Part shown: piece by piece, positions 1-10,952 of the stretch
How positions within the stretch are numbered: position 1 is the stretch's first letter
Layout: the number at the start of each line of letters is the position of its first letter
Origin: Caprella mutica
Lineage: Eukaryota > Arthropoda > Malacostraca > Amphipoda > Caprellidae
Direction: 5' to 3'
NCBI GenBank assembly: GCA_947561585.1
Contig: CANNZV010000272.1
Location: forward strand, 62,001-126,000
DNA: 64,000 bases
Program-made: the position numbers and the translations under genes
Notes under the pieces: generated by a model
Seen by the model: the letters and a program-made list of their open reading frames with translations, nothing else
Told to the model about the DNA's origin: nothing
Database searches by the model: none

Positions 1-144
1 ACTGCACACTTCATGATTGTTTAATGACCTGGCAGGGGGGGGGGGGGGCAGGGGGGGTGGCACGCCCCCCGATATACATATATTTTATGTCTAATCAGTA
101 ATGAACTACAAAAGTGTCAATAAGGATTAAATAATATAGGTAAA

Positions 145-610
145 TAAGGATTTAAAAACAGGGGGGCTCGTGACCGGGTGGGCTCATGACCGGGGGGGCT
201 CTTGACAGGGGGGGCTCATGACCTAGGGGGGCTCATGACCGGGGGGGCTCTTGACCGGGGGGGGGGGGGGCTTATGACCTACACCCCCAAGGTACACTGG
301 TTAGTGGTTAGGCACTAGGTACACTGGTTAGTGTCTAGGTACCTAGGTACACTGGTTAGTGTCTAGGTACACTGGTAAGTGTCTAGGTACCAAGGTACAC
401 TGGTTAGTGGTTAGGTACCTAGGTACACCGTACACTGATTAGTGGTTATGTACCTAGGAACTCTGGTTAGCTAGTTACAAGAGGGAGACTAGTATCCGAG
501 TGACTATATACTAAGGGGTAAAGTCAAGAGCCCCCCCCCCCCACGGTCATGAGCCCCCTAGGTCATAAGCCCCCCGGTCACGAGCCCTCCCTTCCTATTT
601 TTTTAATCCT
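145..610. repeat. Foldback arms with G-run/C-run units
   Basis: From 165 to 280 the plus strand carries six or so units of a G run of 5-12 followed by CTCATGACC or a variant. From 520 to 595 the complementary form appears (C run then GGTCATGAG). The flanks also mirror each other: AATAAGGATTTAAAAACAGG on the left and a TTTTTTAATCCTTACT segment on the right. The whole can fold back on itself. The G runs satisfy a simple G-quadruplex pattern. Confidence 0.65.
285..480. repeat. Minisatellite, GGTACACTGGTTAGTG units
   Basis: Irregular tandem units of about 20-28 bp based on GGTACACTGGTTAGTG with interposed TAGGTACCTAGG occupy the loop between the G-run and C-run arms. Related GGTACCTAGATAC motifs recur loosely at 3080-3480 and 7805-7890. 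Confidence 0.65.
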
Positions 611-2047
611 TACTCAGTTAAACAAATGAAGAACTACTTAGATAGAAATAACTGAGAGTTGCTAATGTAGTTTGTTGTATCCGCTAGTTTGTTGTAAACA
701 CGCTCTGTACTCCATTATTTACAGTTAATCTTCTGAAAAATAAAAACTAGAAACTCACATGTCCGAAAATAATATAGAACCTCATCAATGTCTCATATAC
801 TGTTTTCATTTGATGAATATAATATTATTATTAAGGAATATAATAAGTCATAATTAGCTCTAAATTCATTTATGAATAGTTTATATATTTGTTACTATAA
901 ATAAACAAATAAATAATCTAATCATTTCCCCTTCGGTCTATTGGTGATACCTAAGTAAGTAGTGTCTCAGATGATTGACAGATGATTGACAGTGGTACAA
1001 CCAGTGACATAAGTCAGGCAGCCAGTGGAAGTGACTGTTCACTTCACATGAATGACCAATGATTACAACACTAAGTTAAATCATAAGTGAATACAAATCT
1101 ATTTGTATAATGTTGTAAATAAAATATCAGCTTATAAAAAAATGTTAGCATGTAGTTAACTAGAAGATAATTTCTATCTGTGTAATCACTCCTTCTCTCC
1201 TCAACCTCCCCCCTCCCCAGAGTTACTAGTTACATCTCTCCTCACCCTCTACCCCGCCCCGCCCCCAAATCACAAATTACCTTCCTGAATGATTACGTGA
1301 AACTGTATAGAAAACCTTCTTATGTGTAAGATAAAAACGTTGCTGAATTATTTATTCCTTTTTTACTTACATACAGTTATTGATCTTACAATGTATCATA
1401 AAATGAATTATTTTATTACTAGGTTCTGATTTTAACTTATCATTTCACCATCGCAGATTGCAGGAGGTTATACTTTAGGCGGCATTTAATTATTTGTAAT
1501 CTTGATTGGTACTTGCATAACTCAAAAAGGTTTCAATCAAATTGCCTGAAATTTTTTTGAGCAGTTCCCCCCTTATAATATGTCAGTTAGTTAGTAAAAA
1601 AGCCTGGGCACCAAATATAGTGAGTGAAGTAAAGCACTCATATTTTTTTTCTATTTCATTAACTTAAAAATAAGAGAGAAGAGAGCAAATGGGTTATTAT
1701 AATTTTTTAAATATCCCATGATATGTAAGTTACAAAAAATAATACATTTTGTAACTTATAAATTACAAAGATAATTCTCTATTATTTTATTAATAAGAAA
1801 TCTTCAACATAATAATTACATTATTTATAATAAATATAACCGAGAACAGAGAGCATTTCCTAGTATAGTATAAACTACCTAGTTATGTTGTAAAAAAATC
1901 ACTTTCCAAGTTTCCGAGTACTATGGGCGTTCAAACATTGCAACGTTTCCTATAAATTTTAACTAAAAGACTGTAAGTTACTAGGTACCAAGTTACTAAG
2001 GTATAACCGTATAGGGGAAACAACAAAATAAATCATATCTATCTATA

Positions 2048-2183
2048 GGGTAAGTTCCGAGTTATCGACTGGTTCCAGATTTACGAAAAAGTAAAAAAGG
2101 TTAATATGAGACTTAAATAATAATTAGAATAATTTTTCACGTGCTCGAAAATGTGAAACCGTTCGATAACTCGGAACTTATCC
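2048..2183. mobile_element. 136-bp MITE with TA target duplication
   Basis: Inverted termini GGGTAAGTTCCGAGTTATCG and its complement (CGATAACTCGGAACTTATCC) flank about 95 bp of AT-rich DNA and are bordered by TA dinucleotides. A second copy lies at 9303-9437 and a one-ended relative at 5468-5515. The size, termini and TA duplication fit a Tc1/mariner-type non-autonomous element. There is no coding capacity. Confidence 0.75.
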
Positions 2184-2890
2184 TAATTAATCAGTTACCT
2201 AAAGTGTAAATAACTAATCAATATTCTTAATGAATTCAATCAATCATATTATCTAATAAGGTCATCAACATAAAAAATACTCAATATATATATCACAAAT
2301 CCTCAGTCAAATATTAGTCACAATAAAAACAAACATAAAAAGTCACAATAACTCATATTAGCCATACAATGTGAAAATTCGATTTTAATATTTCAATAAT
2401 GTGATATTTTACAACGACAAAAAGTGGTCAAAATGCATGAATAAACAAATGATAGTTCAGTATTATATTATAATTTGGTTATAACAATAATTTAGAGATC
2501 TATCAGTTGTCATGTTTTAGGTTCTCTTTGCAGTTCTAGGCTCATTAATTTGTTAAACATTATGATAGGGAGCGACTGATAGACTGATAGAGGGGGGGGG
2601 GGGGGGGGGTGACAGGGTGTGTGAACGTGATATTGGGGGAAATAATTTGGCAGTAAATTATTACAGAAAGAAAATTAATATATTTAACTGTATAATTCTA
2701 TTTCTTACTAAACTGATATTTTATTTATCAATAAATACAACTCATTCGTGTTAACATATAATGTAATTTTAGTGTATTAGTTTCTGGTCATTCAAAGCTT
2801 GAATGTTTGTATGTAGGTTTGCTCTCGCACGGTCACTTGTGGTGGACTTTCGTGTTAATTAGTAAACCACTGTCTATCATATTCAAGATT

Positions 2891-3650
2891 TAAAACACTG
2901 ATTGACTATTGAAGAAAATGTATTTTTTATGACTTAGGTAGTATACTCGTGATAATAATTAAATGAATAATTTGTTTTATTTCAAATAATGTCCATTTAT
3001 AGCGCTTTAAATAGTGTAAATATATAGAAGTTCAAATTATTTTAGGCAATGGATGTTTATAGAAAAGTACACAGTATGAAATGTAGTTGAGTAGTTAGTT
3101 ACTAGCTAGGACTGCTAGGTACACAAAAACATTATTTTTGGATAGTATAAATTACTTTGCAACATTAGTTCGTTGATTACTAGACAGGTACATAGATACT
3201 ATAGTCAGGTACTTAGTTATAAGTTATTCGCCTACATACACCAATTGTGCTATTATTAGGTACCTAGAAACACTACTTGGTTAATTATTAATTAGGTACC
3301 TAGATACTATAGTTTGGCTATGAGCTGAGTACCTAAGGTTAGGTAGATATCTAGATACACTTGTTGAGTTATTACAAATTGAATTAGATAATTAGATACA
3401 CAAGATGGTTACTCATGAGTTATTTATTTATTTTTATTTTTATAAGCTACCAAGATACACTACCTAGTTGGGTAGTTAAAAGTTAGCGCACTAACTAGTT
3501 GTGAGTGGTGTTGTCTTCACATAAGAAAACAATATGTTATTAAGTACTAGAAATATCACATGATTTGCGAATATCACATGTACTTGATTTATTGTGAACA
3601 AATTAGTTATTATTAGGAAAGAATTAAGTTTTCATCAATGAGATTATTGT
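2891..3650. other. AT-rich spacer without genes
   Basis: I see no open frame of note, RNA gene or element end here. Loosely repeated GGTACCTAGATAC-like motifs occur at 3080-3480 and resemble the minisatellite near 300-480. Confidence 0.5.
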
Positions 3651-3654
3651 AAGA

Positions 3655-3860
3655 TAGTAGAGGTGGTAGTGAGTTGTATGGTGAGTAGTGAGTTGTATGG
3701 TGAGCTGTATCATGAGTGGTGAGTTGTATGGTGAGCTGTATCATGAGTGGTGAGTTGTATGGTGTGTTGCATAGTGAGTTGTGAATTGTATGGTGTATTG
3801 CATGGTGAGTGGTGAGTTGCTTGGTGACTGGTAAATTTTATGGTGAGTTGTATGTGACTA
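3655..3860. repeat. Degenerate GTGAGTTGTATG minisatellite
   Basis: Units GTGAGTTGTATG, GTGAGCTGTATC and ATGAGTG alternate for about 200 bp with an exact 31-bp duplication near 3705-3765. Non-coding. Confidence 0.7.
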
Positions 3861-4379
3861 GTTTAATACAGTGTGACTAGTTAAATAGACTACAGTGTGA
3901 CTAGTTAGGTTATCTACAGGGTGACTTTAGATACAGTTTGTTTAGTGCATGTCACTCCCTATGCGTCTGGGTTAATTCTCCGTTGCGTCAGAAAGACGCT
4001 CGTGCACCCTGCTCTGGCCATGTGGTCATGCGTCTGCGTCCAACAGACGCTCTTATGCGGGGAGGAGCCTGTGTGCTGGCTATTATTTAATATACTTCCC
4101 CCCCCCCTCACCTTCCCTATCTTACCAAAACTTTAAACTGATTGAACTTTTAGAGCATATGAGTTAAAGGGAAACATTATCAAAATTATGAATTAATATC
4201 ATTCATCAATAATTATTATGAATAATAACCTCAATCCACCTTAATGCTTTTTATAAAATGTCAATATAAACATTGGTTTCTACATTCTTACAAAATAAAA
4301 CCGCGCAAAGAACACGCGTTATACACTGAATACCGCCAAGATATTTTTATGCCGAAGTAATATGTTATCATGGGGTGTA
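3861..4379. other. GC-richer patch with two small hairpins, then AT-rich spacer
   Basis: Between about 3950 and 4080 the base composition rises above the surroundings. Two hairpins share the same 5-bp stem: GCGTCAGAAAGACGC and GCGTCCAACAGACGC. A 71-codon open frame over this patch shows no protein-like features and I do not call it a gene. The remainder up to 4379 is featureless AT-rich DNA. Confidence 0.4.
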
Positions 4380-4740
4380 GGTTATAAGAGCCCCCCCCCC
4401 CCCTCAACTGGTCATGAGCCCCCCCCCCCCCCTTGTTCTTGTAATCCTTATTTACCTATATTAATCAATCCTTATTGACACTTTTGTAGTTCATTACTGA
4501 TTAACATAAAATATATGTATATGTAACCCCCCTGCCATGTCATTAAACAATCATGAAGTGTGCAGTACAACAAAATAGCGGTACAACAAGCTACATTAGC
4601 AACTTTCAGTTTTTTCTATTTAAGTAGTTCTTCATTTGTTTAACTAGGTAAATAAGAATTAAAAAACAGGGAGGGGGGCTTATGACCTAGGGGGCTCATG
4701 ACCGGGGGAGGGGGGGGGGGCTATTGAACGTACTCCGTTA
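4380..4740. repeat. Inverted copy of the window-start repeat ends
   Basis: 4380-4570 is the reverse complement of 1-290: it ends with AATCATGAAGTGTGCAGT, the inverse of the first bases of the window, and includes the block around CTACAAAAGTGTC in inverse orientation. 4570-4740 then resembles the inverse of 590-690 and returns to G-run units. The region can be read as a head-to-head junction of two copies of the repeat end. Confidence 0.7.
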
Positions 4741-5141
4741 TCTTGAGCTCTAAGGTAAACTATTCTATTATTTCAAAATAACTCACTAAAAATATCAAAT
4801 ATATTGCAATTACTATAGGTGATGTCCTATAGTAACTCAACATTAAATTCAAGTTTTCATTCATGTCACAATATTCAAAGAAGGAATACTGAGTATGTAT
4901 ATAAGCATTTTTATTCCAGACAGTTTACTCATCATCTGATAGATCGATCGAATTGTAATATACTAATAGGTACTCACCATATATCATCACTGTAGTAAAA
5001 AGATTTTGAATGAAAATTGTGATTGATATTCGAATACATAATACGTACATTTTTGTTAAATAAATTCAAAACTATGCATACAAATTATTGCTAACTGTAT
5101 TTGTTTTAGTGATGCATAATAAATAATTAAATATTAAATTT
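4741..5141. other. AT-rich spacer, nothing recognised
   Basis: No gene, repeat or element end recognised. Confidence 0.4.
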
Positions 5142-5345
5142 TAGTAAGGGTTTTAACGTCTACTTTATAATCAAGGGCCATATCGCTGATGATATAAGGA
5201 AAATAAATACAAGGAACTGATGAAGCAGTCAGAAAGGAAAGTGGCTCCGTGAGCAAAATCAACATCCACCGTATGGGATAAAACTCATGGATGCAGAAAA
5301 GCTACCTGATCGGTGAATGCAAAAAAGAACACAAGTTCAGATTTT
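5142..5345. repeat. Interspersed 200-bp repeat, copy 1
   Basis: About 200 bp closely matches 42121-42320 in the same orientation, sharing GGCCATATCGCTGA, AGGAAAGTGGCTCC and CTCATGGATGCAGAAAAGCT. It has no reading frame. The second copy lies inside the decayed 28S rRNA copy, so it behaves as a mobile or amplified short repeat. I did not recognise a tRNA-type promoter, so SINE identity is unproven. Confidence 0.65.
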
Positions 5346-5467
5346 AACTGTTCAGAAATTGTAATATTATTGCGCCCTTCAATATATGTAGATCACCGCT
5401 GCGATATTTGTGAAGATAAAATATTTAGTATGGCAATTAAAAAAGAGAAACATATTTTTTTAGAATA

Positions 5468-5515
5468 AAGGGTAAGCTCCGAGTTATCGGATAGTTCCAC
5501 ATTTTCGGTCATATA
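5468..5515. mobile_element. One-ended fragment of the GGGTAAGTTCC MITE
   Basis: GGGTAAGCTCCGAGTTATCG followed by GATAGTTCCACATTTTCG matches one terminus of the MITE at 2048-2183. The other terminus is not found downstream. Confidence 0.5.
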
Positions 5516-6894
5516 AGTTAAAATACATAATCTAATATTTTTTCTAGATATTATAATTGGTTTAATGTCCACCAATTAAAATATTAAACAAAATGTAAAA
5601 CTATATATTTTATTATAAAATGACCCCATTCCTTGTTGAGTGCAACGATGCACTTTAATTCACTAGGACTTTATGGAAAATTTATTATTAAAAAAATATG
5701 GTACCTATGCCATCAAGGAAATAAATAAGTTATTAACTGCAACTGTCACTTTATTCGGTGATTCAGAAATTATTATGACTTATTCCAATGAAGACAATAT
5801 TGTGCTATTTTGGAGAAAAAATAGAATAGGTACTACCTGTAATGAGCTATTTATTGAATTAATTAAATTATTGAATTAGAGTTGTCCCATCACGCCACTA
5901 TTCATACGCCATGATTTTAAATAAATTATCAACGAAAATCTAATATCTAAATTTTTAACTGGTAGTATTAAATCCATTCATATTTGTATAATAATCAATA
6001 TGATTATATATTCCATTGACCATTCCTACTATGCAATCATTACTTTAAATAGGAACGTACACAGGCAAGAGTGGGGGAGAGGGTGGGGGGTTTCGCGCCC
6101 CTTCTAGAAGTGTACATACACAGTGACATCGTGACTCATGGCATCTCTATTATCTGTTATTGGTGTCTTATATCTCAAGGATTCATAGAATTTCCATAAT
6201 GCATTCAATAAACGACTAATATATTAATGCTTATATGAAATAGTTAACCATAATTTCATGAAGATGTTTTCCAGTAGTTTACACGTGTGCGTCAGGTACT
6301 TGTGTACACTATTCTACACGTCACAACTTATGTATACAGTTGAACTTCCAATGCAGCGGCTACAGCCATACAGTTGTAGCCGTCGAAATGCTTTCCAATG
6401 CTACGATCGACTGTAGCCGCTCTACTACCGTCAGTTTCACTTAATTACTTAAATTATTAATTAATTAATTAATTTATATTGAAAATTAATGCAATACCAA
6501 AGATACCTCAATTAACAGCAAACTTTGTCTGTTATTAACGCTTCATTTATTTACCGTCCACAAATAAAAGGGAGCTGTAAAAATTACTATTAGACGCAGC
6601 AGCTCTAGCCGATGGCCTTAAAGGTACGTTTTGCATGCAGCGATCTTCAGTCAGCGATCTTCGCCCGGAAATTATCAATAATATACTGCTAAGTTATTAT
6701 GTAAAGCTTTAACTATCGTATTTGATGTCGATATTTGACCAACATCACTGTTGATCCTGCTTCATACCCTTTACGTGCCTTGCACAATCTCGAGATTGTC
6801 GCGCATTTTCAATGAATCTAAAAGCGCATATATTATTGTCGTGACTGTACATATGTATATCGAGTATATGTATGAGAGTCGTAAATGTACGTAT
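5516..6894. other. Spacer with small open frame and an inverted motif
   Basis: A 68-codon open frame at 5673-5879 (plus) has a hydrophobic, lysine-rich translation without a recognised motif; it may be chance. At 6355-6425 AGCGGCTACAG and CTGTAGCCGCT form an inverted pair around a 50-base loop. Otherwise nothing was recognised. Confidence 0.35.
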
Positions 6895-6990
6895 ACACAA
6901 ACCCCCCTGTCAGGTTATTGAACAATCATGAAGTGTGCAGTACAACAAACTAGCGGATACAAAAACTACATTAAACAATTTAATCGAATT
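6895..6990. repeat. Fragment of the foldback repeat terminus
   Basis: CCCCCCTGTCAGGTTATTGA followed by ACAATCATGAAGTGTGCAGT and ACAACAAACTAGCGG matches the inverted terminus seen at 4530-4590. It is a partial copy; the neighbouring G-run arm is missing. Confidence 0.65.
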
Positions 6991-7779
6991 AGGGATTGCA
7001 TCATGCTAATAACTAGAAGAAAAAAAAAAATAAAATAAAAAAAAAAAATCAATTTTAAGGCAGAGGTGATGTTGCATATATACACATACTATTTCACAAA
7101 TAGAAAAGGAGTGGAGTAAATGATTACACTGAGAAAAATGAATTATCCATTTAACTCTGTGCTTATATTTATTTTTAGACTGATATTTATAAACGACTGT
7201 GAAAAAAAAAAATATATTGGTGAAAAAAAAAATATTAATTTTGGTCCTCTAGTTCCTTTGAGTCTGAGGTTGACCAATGAGCATGCTTAAATATGTAGAT
7301 GTATGTGAGTTTGTACAAACAGTTCATTTGGTTGGCTTGAGTGAATGAAATATCGCCCTTGAAAAATTAACGACACCCCTTTTAACTTTCATCACCAGAT
7401 TAGGACGTCATTCTTGAAATTAAGAAGACGAATGTATGGTTACATTTTAATTAAAAAATAAAATAGTTAGATTTTATCAACAATGAGATAATGATTGTAA
7501 AATTACTATATGAATATGCCTATATAAACATATTGAAATATATAAAATATATTAGGTAATGGAATTTTAAAGACTACATTATTGATAGTTATATACCTAC
7601 TCATCCAGCATACAGTAAAACTATTACATGCTTATAATTTATTACATTAATAGATTCGGATGATATATTGTAATGAGCTTCATAGTATTAGTTAGGCATG
7701 TTGTAATTTGTATTTCTTCCATTTTTTTGATGAAAAAACTATTCGAATTAGTATTACCTAACGAATGATTGTAGGACAT
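6991..7779. other. AT-rich spacer, nothing recognised
   Basis: Simple A runs near 7020-7050 and 7200-7230. No gene or repeat boundary recognised. Confidence 0.4.
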
Positions 7780-7984
7780 AAGCACCCCCACACACCCACA
7801 CACACCCAAGGTACCTAGTTACACTAGTTAGGTACCTAGATACACAAGTTAGGTACCCAGATACATTAGTTAGTCATCTAGATACACTAGTCGGTTACCC
7901 CCCTGGGACATAAGTCCTCCCGGTCACCCCTCTCCCCCCTTGTTTTTTAATCCTTATTTACCTAGTTAAAGAAATGAAGAGCTA

Positions 7985-8490
7985 CTTAGATAGAAATAAC
8001 TGAGAGTAACTACCTAAGCAGGTATAACTGAGAGAAGCTACCTAGATAGAGATAACTGAGAGAAGCTACCTAGATAAAGATAACTGAGAGTAACTACCTA
8101 GCTAGAAATAACTGAGAGTAGCTACCAAGATAGAAATAACTGAGAGAAGTTACCTAGATAGAGATAACTTAGAGTAGCTACCTAGATAGAAATAACTGAG
8201 AGTGACTACCTAAGCAGGTAAAACTGAGAGAAGCTACCTAGATAGAAATAACTGAGAGTAACTACCTAAGCAGGTATAACTGAGAGAAGCTACCTAGATA
8301 GAAATAACTGAGAGTAACTACCTAAGCAGGTATAACTGAGAGAAGCTACCTAGATAGAAATAACTGAGAGTAACTACCTAAGCAGTTATAACTGAGAGAA
8401 GCTACCTAGATAGAGATAACTGAGAGAAGCTACCTAGATAGAGATAACTGAGAGAAGCTACCTAGATAGAGATAACTGAGAGACCATACC
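7985..8490. repeat. 27-28-bp minisatellite
   Basis: About 18 tandem units, each a variant of AGCTACCTAGATAGAAATAA followed by CTGAGAG. A subset carries CTAAGCAGGTATAAC in place of CTAGATAGAAATAAC, giving a 55-56-bp higher-order pattern. A single unit is present in copy I near 635-660, so the array arose by local amplification of an internal segment of the complex repeat. Confidence 0.85.
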
Positions 8491-9302
8491 CTATGACCTA
8501 CACCCTTGGTTACTTAGGTACACTATAGTTAGTTGCACTAGTTACTTACCTAGGTACACAATCTGCTGGACTATAGAGGTGTCGTGTCCAGGAAGGTATA
8601 ACGTGCACACACTAGTTACACTGGTAACAATGCCTCTGAGATCTAAAAAAGGAATTGCATTGCTTGTCAATAGTTAGATAATAAGGTTAGATATCGATAT
8701 CTAACCTTCCTTAGTACCAACCATGGAACTTATTACTCTGTTGCACTATACGTACTACCTTCATTGTCTACACTAATTCTTCTGAAACATAAAAACTGTA
8801 AACTTTCATGTTCGAAAATAATATAAACTTCATTATATTCTGTTTTTAAAAATTATTTTCACTATAGCGGTAAATAACACAAATTATTATGACTTATAAT
8901 TTATAAATAGTTTATTTATTTGTTACACTAAATGAACTATAGTTTAATGACCTGGCAGGGGAGTTGGGGGGCGGCACGCCCCCCGATATACATATATTTT
9001 ATGTTTAATCAGTAATGAACTACAAAAGTGTCGAGAAGGATTAAATAATATAAGTAAATAAGGATTAAAAAACATGGGGTTTCGTGACCACTGACCGGGG
9101 GGGGGGGGAGGGGGTTATGACCTACACCCCCTGCCATTAACCATAGTGCTACCCTCCCCAGTCCCCCTTAACCCCTCACTTTCCGAGTACTATGGGTATC
9201 CGATCCCATAAGTTTTAACTAAAAGACTGTTGTTACTAGGTACCAAGTTACTAAAGTATAGCCGTATAGGGAAAATAACCAAAAATATTCTACCTATCTA
9301 TA

Positions 9303-9437
9303 GAGTAAGTACCAAGTTATCGAACGGTTCCAGTTTTACGAACAAGTAAAAAAGGTTATTATGAGTATAAAATAATAATTAAAATACATATTTTACGTGC
9401 TCGAAAATGTAACCGTTCGATAACTCGGAACTTACCC
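9303..9437. mobile_element. Second copy of the 136-bp MITE
   Basis: Termini GAGTAAGTACCAAGTTATCG and CGATAACTCGGAACTTACCC, bordered by TA. It occupies the equivalent position within copy II, so it was probably present in the ancestral repeat before duplication. Confidence 0.7.
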
Positions 9438-10230
9438 TAATTAGTCAGCTATCTAAATTGTACATAACTAATCAATATTCTTATATCAAAATATTTATTT
9501 AAATTTAATAACAAATATTTCAATCGAATAATTAAACTAGGTAGTATGAACCATATCATATGTAAAATGGTCATCACTCATCAGTATAAAATTTACTCAA
9601 TATATCACAAATCGTCATTCAAATAACAGTCACAATAATACATCTTTTTATCTAGATTTTGATTTTATATATTTCAATAATATTTTTTTACAACGACCAT
9701 AGTTGTGAAAATGCATTTTCCCCTAATCAGTATATCCCTATATAGTATTATACGCTCAAACATCATCTCACCCCCTCCCTCCCTCTCTATCAGTAGTTTT
9801 TAGGTACCTATCGTAATGTTTAACAAATTAATGAGCCTAGAACTGCAAATAAAAGCTATAGTCTATGACTCTATACCATTGTCAAATGGTCTCTGTATTG
9901 CTATAACCAAATTATATTCAAATGTTGAACTAACATTTAATTATTATTGGATATGATTATTCTAGAATCTTAAATAACAAATATTTCAATCGAATAATTA
10001 AACTAGGTAGTATGATAACAGAGAGAAAAAATAATGTTTTTAACTGTATACTTCTATTTCTTTATAAACTGTTATTTTATTTACAAATATATACTATACA
10101 TTCGTGTTAACATCTAATGTAATTCATTGCATTAGTTTCTGGTCATTCAAAGCTTGAATGTTTGTAAATAGGTTTGTTCTCATACAGTCACTTGGGGTGG
10201 ACTTGCGTTTTGTAAACCACTGTCTATTTG

Positions 10231-10950
10231 TGTATCATATTTACACATTCTACCAAACGTTTGGAATTAAACTCATTTGTTTTCTCTTTCTTTTTAATGT
10301 AAAAATAGAGTCTTTGAAGGGAGTGTCTCACTAATTTAACTTCCTCCCCTCCCCGTAAAAACCCCGCAAAATTCAAATTTTATTAAAATCCCTATTTCTC
10401 TCTCATTATTTGACATAGAGACATATGGTTCGTTTCATTTTGTTCAAAAATTTTCACTCTACAATTATTTAATAGTCCTTTCATCAAATTCGCATTCTCA
10501 AAAAAAATGATAACATAATTAAAAAAAAAATACATTTTTAAATGTGGTTACATTCTCCCATAGACTTTTTTGCACGTTGTGGAATAACATTCCAACTGAC
10601 CGTAATTCTACGTGAACTAGGATGAAATAATCATAAATCAATAATTTTCTCATATTGATAACCATTTCAAGAAAAAGCAGGAGTATATAGTACTAAACTA
10701 TATAATATATATTTCAATCTGTTTTCCAAATCTATATTCTTTAATTTGCTGAATTTCAAATTCAAATATTCCTTTCTGGTATTATTTGTATTTGTAGTTA
10801 AGATACTAATTTTTCTGTCAATTAATAATTATTTGTGCAATATATTTTAATCAGATGAAATTTGAGATAAATTGATTTAAAAATACCCCCTTCCTAGTGC
10901 ACGTCCCTATTTCATTTAGGGACGTGAAGTAGGAAAGAGCTATTTGTATG
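10231..10950. other. AT-rich spacer before the Tc1 element
   Basis: No gene recognised. The string ACATTCTACCAAACGTTTGG near 10240 recurs in diverged form near 57180, which hints at a third, partial copy of the complex repeat there. Confidence 0.4.
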
Positions 10951-10952
10951 TA

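Larger units (their letters stand above)
1..2890. repeat. Complex non-coding repeat, copy I
   Basis: Blocks of this stretch recur in the same order at 7780-10230. Examples are the segment near 700-930 (matching 8745-8930), the block 1900-2450 (matching 9180-9720) and the block 2650-2880 (matching 10010-10220, sharing for instance the string TTCAAAGCTTGAATGTTTGT). The copies differ by many substitutions and indels, so they are old. No coding sequence is visible. The termini are G/C-tract foldback arms described separately. The window begins inside or at the edge of the repeat, so its left limit is unknown. Confidence 0.7.
7780..10230. repeat. Complex non-coding repeat, copy II
   Basis: Direct-orientation relative of 1-2890 with the same block order but different expansions: the 27-bp minisatellite is amplified here, and an extra AT-rich stretch is inserted after 9480. 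A terminus-like segment with GTTTAATGACCTGGCAGGGG occurs at 8943-8965. No genes. Confidence 0.7.

Noticed and set aside
3921..4136. 71-codon open frame in a GC-richer patch
   Set aside because: No motif, Cys/Leu/Val composition follows base bias, and it runs into a C-rich tract. Not supported as a gene.
5673..5879. 68-codon plus-strand open frame
   Set aside because: Composition is somewhat protein-like but there is no motif, paralogue in the window or splice or promoter context; left as a remark only.
7985..8490. Regular short repeats resembling a CRISPR array (also 12560-13430 and 53321-53685)
   Set aside because: The units are contiguous with no unique spacers, no cas genes are present, and the DNA is clearly eukaryotic. 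These are minisatellites.
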